From Lysobacter sp. (lineage in GTDB: Bacteria; Pseudomonadota; Gammaproteobacteria; Burkholderiales; Usitatibacteraceae), in the NCBI GenBank assembly GCA_023700985.1, contig JAMPXV010000003.1:1-42828 (forward strand): 42,828 nt of DNA, written 5' to 3'. Within the stretch, counting starts at the first letter, position 1; the number at the start of each line of letters is the position of its first letter. The notes beneath the pieces are model-generated. The model saw only the letters and a list, made by a program, of their open reading frames with translations. It was not told the DNA's origin and ran no database searches. Positions 37,488-42,828 of this stretch are shown in pieces. Position numbers and translations under genes: made by a program.

Positions 37488-40082
37488 TCAGCCCTTGCGC
37501 GCCTGGCGGATCGCCTCGGCGAACTCCTGGCCCGTCTGGTAGCGCTGGTTGAAGTCCTTGGCGAGCGCCTTGTCGATGATGGCGTCGATCCAGGGCGGCA
37601 GGTCGGGGTTGATCTCGCGGATGCGGGGGTGCGGGTTGCTCGCGATGGCGAACATGAGCTGCGTCATCGACTCGCCCTCGAAGGGCAGGCGCCCGCACAG
37701 CATCTGGAAGAGCGTCACGCCGAGCGAGAAGAGGTCGGAGCGGCCGTCGATCTTCTTGCCGGCGAGCTGCTCGGGCGACATGTAGGACGGCGTGCCCAGC
37801 ACCATGCCGGTCTTCGTCCTGGACGAGTCCGTGATGCGCGCGATGCCGAAGTCCGTCACCTTGGCGGTGTCGCTCTCCGGCTCGTACATGATGTTGGCGG
37901 GCTTGATGTCGCGGTGCACGACCCCCATCGAGTGCGCGTAGCCCAGGGCGTCCGCCACGCGCTCGACGATCGAGAGCACGCGGTCGGCCGGCAGCAGGTT
38001 GGGCTGCTTCACGTAGGGCACGAGGTCCTTGCCCTTCAGGAACTCCATGGCGATGTAGGCGAGGTCGTGCTCCTCGCCCGCGTCGTAGATGGTGACGATG
38101 TTGGGGTGGGTGAGGCGCCCGGCCGTCTCCGCCTCGCGGAAGAAGCGCTCCTTGGCCTCCTGCAGCTCGTCGCCCTCGAATTCCGCGGACAGCGCCATCG
38201 TCTTGATGGCCACCGTGCGCCCGATCTTCGGGTCCTTGCCGAGGTAGACCACGCCCATGGCGCCCTTGCCGAGTTCCTTCTCCACCTGGTAGCGGCCGAG
38301 CATCGGCTTCTCCGCCTGCCCGCCCTGCAGGACCATGGTCGCCGCGTTGGAGCGCGCGGCCGACGAGCCGCCGAGGATGATGGTCTCGCTCATCGCCTTG
38401 GCGCGCTGCATGCGCTCGGCCACGTCCTTGAACCCGGGGTCGGAACGGTGGATGAACCCGAACACCGATTCCGCCTTGTTGAACTGGCGGCGCCGCTCGA
38501 AGTCGAGGGCCAGCGCGTAGAGGTTCTCGCCCAGCTGCTCGTCGTAGGGGCACTTGCGGAACTTGTCGAACGCCATGTCGAGCTGGCCCTGCTGCTGGAA
38601 GGCGAGCCCGAGCATGCGGTTGGACTCCGCGCCCTCGAGGTCGGCCCTCTCCTTGCCGCGCTCGGTGACGAGGAAGCGCTTGGTGGTGAGGAGGAGGTGC
38701 CCGACGACGAGCAGGGTGGCGGGCAGCATGAGCTGCAGCCACAGCCCCGCGCCCGTCATGAGGCCCAGGTGCGCGCCGAACAGCGCCACGAGGAGCAGCG
38801 CCGTGAGAACCGCGCCCATGCCCGCGCCCAGGCGCGGCAGGAGCAGCACCAGGTAGGCGGCGATGAGCACGTAGACCGCAAGCGATGCCCAGGGGCCCCA
38901 GGTCGGCGCGACGAAGAAGTGCTCCTGGAGGAGCGAGGAGACGGAGTGCGCGAGGGTGGTGACCGGGTGCATCTGCGCCGAGATCGGCGTCACCTGGTTG
39001 TTGCCGATTCCCGCGGCGACCGCCCCGATGAGCACGATCTTGTCGGCGTACTTGGCCGCCGGGATCTTGCCGGTGTAGACGTCGAAGAACGAGTCGACCG
39101 GGAAGGCCGTGCGGCCGTCGCGGTCCTTGTAGAAGTACGTGAACATCTTGGACTGCTCGTCGGTGCGCAGGATCTTGCTGCCCAGCGCCACGCTCTCGCC
39201 GACGTTCACCTTGATGTCCTTCGGGCCCAGGTTGAGGCTGCGCGCGGCGATCGTCAGCGCGAGCGAGGGAAAGAGCTGGCCGTAGTGGTCGATGACCAGG
39301 GGCTCGGTGCGGATGGCGCCGTCGGCCGGGTCCGGGTAGGCGTTGAGGTGGCCCATCGCGGCCACGTTGGCGCCGATCTGCTCGATGGGGGCGATGAGCG
39401 ATACGCCGTAGATGGGGGAGGCGTCCACGCGCGAGTTGCCGCCGATCGCGTTGCGGGCGACGTAGTCGGGCAGCGGCTTGTCCGGCTTGCCCGGCGGGGC
39501 GGCGCCCATCAGCTCGTCGAAGACCATGGGCACCACGACGTTGCCTGCCTTCTTCACGCTCGCGGCAAGGCGGATGTCGTTGTTGAGCGAGACGGAGGCC
39601 TCGCGCAGGAGCTTGCCGATCTCGGCGACCTCGCCGGCGGGCTGCGCCACCTGGGCGGCGGGCGTCGCCCCGCCGATGACGCCGACGCCGGGCGCCTCCT
39701 GGGGCGCGGCCTGCGGATAGGCCTTGTCGTAGATGTCGAGCATCTTCTCGACGTAGGCGAGGCCCGGGTCGATCTGCGGCTCGAAGAAGAAGACGGTGTT
39801 GCCGATGACCTTGGCCTTCGCGGCGGAGAGCTGGTCGATCAGCTTGGCGTGGACCTCGCGCGGCCAGGGCCAGCGGCCGATGTTGGCGATCGACTGCTCG
39901 TCGATCGCGACCACGGCGATCTTGTCGCTCGGGTTCTTGGAGGTCATGCGGACGCCGAGGTCGTAGGCCCAGCGCTCGAAGCCGGGTATCAGGTTCGACG
40001 TCATGCTGAAGGCGAACATGGCGACGGCGATCACCACGCCGAGGAACCAGTCGGCCTTCCAGAATTGGCTCTTCATTGGCAC
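37488..40082 (-). CDS. CHASE2-domain, TPR-containing transmembrane Ser/Thr protein kinase
   Basis: N-terminal CHASE2 (WAYDLGVRMTSKNPSDKIAVVAIDEQSIANIGRWPWPREVHAKLIDQL), TMs, TPR-like segment, kinase with GKGAMGVVYLG, VAIK, VVHRDIKPANIM, DFGIAR, GTPSYMSPEQL. Confidence 0.9.
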   Translation of the reverse strand: MPMKSQFWKADWFLGVVIAVAMFAFSMTSNLIPGFERWAYDLGVRMTSKNPSDKIAVVAIDEQSIANIGRWPWPREVHAKLIDQLSAAKAKVIGNTVFFFEPQIDPGLAYVEKMLDIYDKAYPQAAPQEAPGVGVIGGATPAAQVAQPAGEVAEIGKLLREASVSLNNDIRLAASVKKAGNVVVPMVFDELMGAAPPGKPDKPLPDYVARNAIGGNSRVDASPIYGVSLIAPIEQIGANVAAMGHLNAYPDPADGAIRTEPLVIDHYGQLFPSLALTIAARSLNLGPKDIKVNVGESVALGSKILRTDEQSKMFTYFYKDRDGRTAFPVDSFFDVYTGKIPAAKYADKIVLIGAVAAGIGNNQVTPISAQMHPVTTLAHSVSSLLQEHFFVAPTWGPWASLAVYVLIAAYLVLLLPRLGAGMGAVLTALLLVALFGAHLGLMTGAGLWLQLMLPATLLVVGHLLLTTKRFLVTERGKERADLEGAESNRMLGLAFQQQGQLDMAFDKFRKCPYDEQLGENLYALALDFERRRQFNKAESVFGFIHRSDPGFKDVAERMQRAKAMSETIILGGSSAARSNAATMVLQGGQAEKPMLGRYQVEKELGKGAMGVVYLGKDPKIGRTVAIKTMALSAEFEGDELQEAKERFFREAETAGRLTHPNIVTIYDAGEEHDLAYIAMEFLKGKDLVPYVKQPNLLPADRVLSIVERVADALGYAHSMGVVHRDIKPANIMYEPESDTAKVTDFGIARITDSSRTKTGMVLGTPSYMSPEQLAGKKIDGRSDLFSLGVTLFQMLCGRLPFEGESMTQLMFAIASNPHPRIREINPDLPPWIDAIIDKALAKDFNQRYQTGQEFAEAIRQARKG

Positions 40083-40197
40083 TCCCTGTGCGTTCCCCCG
40101 GCCGCCGGGCGGGTGGCTCCAGCGGGCGGCCGCTGCGAGAGCCGGAATCTTACACGGTGTGCGAGGCGGGCGTGTGCCGCCGCGGCCATCGCGCGTT

Positions 40198-40698
40198 TCA
40201 GGTCCCGTGCCGGGAAAGGGCCGCCCGGATCGCCTCCACGCGGTCGCGGTTGACGGAGAAGTCGCGCACCCCGAGGCGCGCGGCGCTCTTCACGTGGATC
40301 ACCCCGGACGCGGCGACCAGCGCGAACTCCGTGTCGTCGACGAAGCCCATCGCCCGGCTGGCGAACTCCGCGTGGAGGTAGGAAGGCGTGCGCGTGACCA
40401 CCGTCGCGCGAGGCATCGACGCGACGGCGGCCTCGAGGGCGGCCCAGGCCCGAGCGGGGTCGCCCTGGAAGGCGATGGGCGCGACGTGGTGCGTCGCGTC
40501 CTCCCGCGGCGCCGTGGAGGAGACCCAGTTCGGCCGCCAGCCGCCGTCGGCGAACCGGCCGCCCGCGAACCCCAGGGAGGCCGGCCGCGTTCCGGAGAAA
40601 AGGCCCATTGTCGGTCCGGCGAGGGCGGCGGCGAGCACGGCCAGGGCGAGGGCCGCGGTGCCGGTCGCGGCAACGCGGCGCACCCGCCCGGCGTTCAC
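40198..40698 (-). CDS. DUF1499 family protein
   Basis: 166 aa; ...MGLFSGTRPASLGFAGGRFADGGWRPNWVSS...YLHAEFASRAMGFVDDTEFALVAASGVIHVKSAARLGVRDFSVNRDRVEAIRA. Confidence 0.82.
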   Translation of the reverse strand: MNAGRVRRVAATGTAALALAVLAAALAGPTMGLFSGTRPASLGFAGGRFADGGWRPNWVSSTAPREDATHHVAPIAFQGDPARAWAALEAAVASMPRATVVTRTPSYLHAEFASRAMGFVDDTEFALVAASGVIHVKSAARLGVRDFSVNRDRVEAIRAALSRHGT

Positions 40699-41669
40699 GG
40701 CACCAGGATGGTGGACCCGGTCGTCTTGCGGGCCTCGAGGTCGCGGTGGGCCTGCGCCGCGTCCTTGAGGGCGTAGGACTGCCGCGGATCGATCTTGATG
40801 CGCCCGGCGACGACGTGGTCGAAGAGTTCCTTCGTGGCGGCGAGCAGCTCCTCGCGCTTGCCGACGTGGGTGTCGAGCGTGGGGCGCGTGACGTAGAGCG
40901 AACCCTTGGCCGCGAGGACGCCGAGGTTCAGCGCGTCGACGGGCCCCGTGGCGTTGCCGAAGCTCACCATGAGGCCGCGCGGCTGCAGGCAGTCGAGCGA
41001 CTTCATGAAGGTGTCCTTGCCGATCGAGTCGTACACCACCGGCACGCCCTTGCCGCCCGTGATCTCCTTCACGCGGGCGAGGAAGTCCTCCTTCGTGTAG
41101 ATGATCGTGTGCGCGGCGCCATGCGCCCGGGCGATCGCCGCCTTCTCTTCAGAGCCCACGGTGCCGATGAGATTCGCGCCCAGCGCCTTCGCCCACTGGC
41201 AGGCGATGAGGCCCACGCCGCCGGCGGCCGCGTGGAAGAGGATCGTCTCGCCCGCCTTCACGGGATAGGTGCGGCGCAGCAGGTACTGGACCGTGAGGCC
41301 CTGCAGCATCATGCACGCCGCCTGCTCGAACGAGATCGCGTCGGGGAGCTTCACCAGGCGCTCGGCCGGATGGATCTTCACCTCGGCGTAGGTTCCCAGC
41401 GGGCCCGTGGTCCAGGCCACCCGGTCGCCCGCCTTGATCTCGGTCACGCCGGGGCCGACCGCCTCGACGACGCCGGCGCCCTCGCGACCGATGGCCGCGG
41501 GAAGGGGCAGCGGGTAGAGGCCGCTGCGGTGGTAGGTATCGATGTAGTTGAGGCCGATGGCCTTCAGGCGGATGCGCGCCTCGCCGGGGCCGGGGTCGCC
41601 GACGGCGACTTCCTCCCACTGGAGGACTTCGGGACCGCCGGTCTTGTGGAATCGGATCGCGTGGGGCAT
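40695..41669 (-). CDS. qor: NADPH:quinone oxidoreductase (MDR superfamily)
   Basis: Start at 41669: MPHAIRFHKTGGPEVLQWEEVAVGDPGPGEARIRLKAIGLNYIDTYHRSGLYPLPLPAAIGREGAGVVEAVG...AAAGGVGLIACQWAKALGANLIGTVGS. Confidence 0.92.
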   Translation of the reverse strand: MPHAIRFHKTGGPEVLQWEEVAVGDPGPGEARIRLKAIGLNYIDTYHRSGLYPLPLPAAIGREGAGVVEAVGPGVTEIKAGDRVAWTTGPLGTYAEVKIHPAERLVKLPDAISFEQAACMMLQGLTVQYLLRRTYPVKAGETILFHAAAGGVGLIACQWAKALGANLIGTVGSEEKAAIARAHGAAHTIIYTKEDFLARVKEITGGKGVPVVYDSIGKDTFMKSLDCLQPRGLMVSFGNATGPVDALNLGVLAAKGSLYVTRPTLDTHVGKREELLAATKELFDHVVAGRIKIDPRQSYALKDAAQAHRDLEARKTTGSTILVP

Positions 41670-41743
41670 GGGGAGCTCGGAAGAGGTTGGGGTACGGAGG
41701 CGATATTGTGAACCGAAAACGCCCGGGGAACGGGGACGCGGCG

Positions 41744-41760
41744 GCAGGCGCACCGCCTGC
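41744..41760. terminator. Small GC-rich hairpin in the fmt-like/qor intergenic region
   Basis: GCAGGCG-CAC-CGCCTGC, 7-bp stem; no convincing U-tract. Confidence 0.3.
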
Positions 41761-41799
41761 GCGCGGGAATGCGCCTCCCGGGACTTCGCGCGAGGCGCG

Positions 41800-42732
41800 T
41801 CAGGTGCCGAGGATCGTGCCGGGGCCCGCGCCCGCGGCCCTGGCCCACTCGGCGGCGGAGACCTTCTTGCCCTCCTCCGGCTTCACCTTGGCGATCTCGA
41901 CCTGGCCGCCCTGGGCGGTGACGCGAATGGACTCGGCGCCGACCTCGGTGATCTCGCCGATCTTGCCCTTCACCGCGCCGAAGGTGCGCACGAGGTGCTT
42001 GCGCGAGCCGAAGAGCTGCAGCTTCCTTCCGCCGATGGTGGTCCACGCGCCCGGCGCGGGATCGGCGCCGCGGATCGTGTTGTGGATCCAGTCCACGTGC
42101 TGGTTCCAGTACACCCGCGCCTCGGCGGCGCGGAACCAGCCCTCGTAGGAGGCCTGCGACTCGTCCTGCACGACTTCCGCGTGCTTGCCGGCGACCACGA
42201 GGTCGGCGGCCTCGAGCATCGCCTGCACGCCCATCGGGAAGAGGCGGTCGAAGTAGACCGTGCCGAGCGTGTCGTTCTCCGAGACCGGCGTGCGCTTCTG
42301 CAGGATCACCGCGCCCTCGTCCAGCCCGTCGGTGGGGCGGAAGATCGTGAGCCCGGTCTCCGTCTCCCCCCTGGTGATGGGCCAGTTGATGGAACTGGGG
42401 CCGCGGTACTTCGGCAGGAGCGACGGGTGGAACTGGATCGTGCCGTGCGTCGGGATGCTCACGAACTCCTGCGGCGCGAACTGCAGCACGAAGGCCATGA
42501 TGCCGATGTCGGCACCGAGCTTCTTCATCGCCGCGGTCGCCTCCGGCGCCTTGAGCGAGGGGAACTGGAAGACCTCGAGGCCCTTCTCGAGGGCCGTGAC
42601 CTTCATGGGGTCGGGCCTGGCGCCCTCCTTCTCGGGGGCGCAGAAGACGCCGGCGACGGTGTCGCCGCGGGCGAGGAAGGCTTCGAGGACGGCTTTGCCG
42701 AAATCCTGCTGTCCGATGATCGCAATGCGCAT
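41800..42732 (-). CDS. Methionyl-tRNA formyltransferase-like / 10-formyl-THF hydrolase-domain protein
   Basis: MRIAIIGQQDFGKAVLEAFLARGDTVAGVFCAPEKEGARPDPMKVTALEKGLEVFQ...GTIQFHPSLLPKYRGPSSINWPITRGETETGLTIFRPTDGLDEGAVILQK. Confidence 0.85.
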   Translation of the reverse strand: MRIAIIGQQDFGKAVLEAFLARGDTVAGVFCAPEKEGARPDPMKVTALEKGLEVFQFPSLKAPEATAAMKKLGADIGIMAFVLQFAPQEFVSIPTHGTIQFHPSLLPKYRGPSSINWPITRGETETGLTIFRPTDGLDEGAVILQKRTPVSENDTLGTVYFDRLFPMGVQAMLEAADLVVAGKHAEVVQDESQASYEGWFRAAEARVYWNQHVDWIHNTIRGADPAPGAWTTIGGRKLQLFGSRKHLVRTFGAVKGKIGEITEVGAESIRVTAQGGQVEIAKVKPEEGKKVSAAEWARAAGAGPGTILGT

Positions 42733-42733
42733 G

Positions 42734-42801
42734 AGAGTTATCCGATCGAAAGTCCTGGGAAACGCCGATGAACGCCGATGTCACGCCGATGAACGCCGAT
42801 G
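42734..42801 (+). repeat. Interspersed 10-bp-unit element, copy F
   Basis: GAGTTATCCGATCGAAAGTCCTGGGA AACGCCGATG AACGCCGATG TCACGCCGATG AACGCCGATG; immediately upstream of the formyltransferase-like gene. Confidence 0.85.
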
Positions 42802-42828
42802 GCCTGGCGGCAATTCAATGAGCGCTCA

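Noticed and set aside
41770-41797. GCGCCTC...GAGGCGC inverted repeat near the formyltransferase stop codon
   Set aside because: Short arms with a 14-nt loop, GC-rich context, no U-tract; could be a weak terminator but not supported.

Overview
GC-rich, gene-dense proteobacterial (probably betaproteobacterial) chromosome segment, almost all metabolic or housekeeping-type operons. No tRNA, rRNA, CRISPR array, prophage or transposase was recognised. Main blocks: (1) TRAP transporter dctMQP (partial dctM at the left edge); (2) a multi-cistron Mrp/complex-I-like cation:proton antiporter cluster with three D-type subunits, a DUF4040/MnhB pair instead of a full-length MrpA, and a ~99-aa orphan membrane protein, directly downstream of lutABC-type lactate-utilization genes; (3) a TonB-dependent receptor and a D-Ala-D-Ala endopeptidase; (4) an O-acetylhomoserine sulfhydrylase-like PLP enzyme and an alpha/beta hydrolase; (5) a lipoprotein, an ABC exporter, a hydroxypyruvate isomerase, an S1C protease-like protein with an apparently degenerate triad, an MFS transporter and a diguanylate cyclase; (6) a LeuB/TtuC-like dehydrogenase, a Bug-type binding protein, a GNAT and an NAD-type formate dehydrogenase (fused NuoE-NuoF subunit plus catalytic subunit); (7) a class-II amidotransferase, a double cNMP-domain protein, sucCD, DUF2889, a CHASE2-TPR-Ser/Thr kinase, DUF1499, a quinone oxidoreductase and a formyltransferase-like protein. 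The most interesting non-coding signal is a family of six short interspersed elements in operon junctions. Each has 10-bp tandem units (AACRCSGATG), and most also have a conserved leader (~AGTTATnCGnnCGAAAGTCyyGGGA). Two pairs are convergent inverted pairs, and the unit sequence is homogenised by locus. Two other repeat/palindrome types (27.77 kb and 34.66 kb) and two candidate FNR/FixK-type palindromes were also seen.
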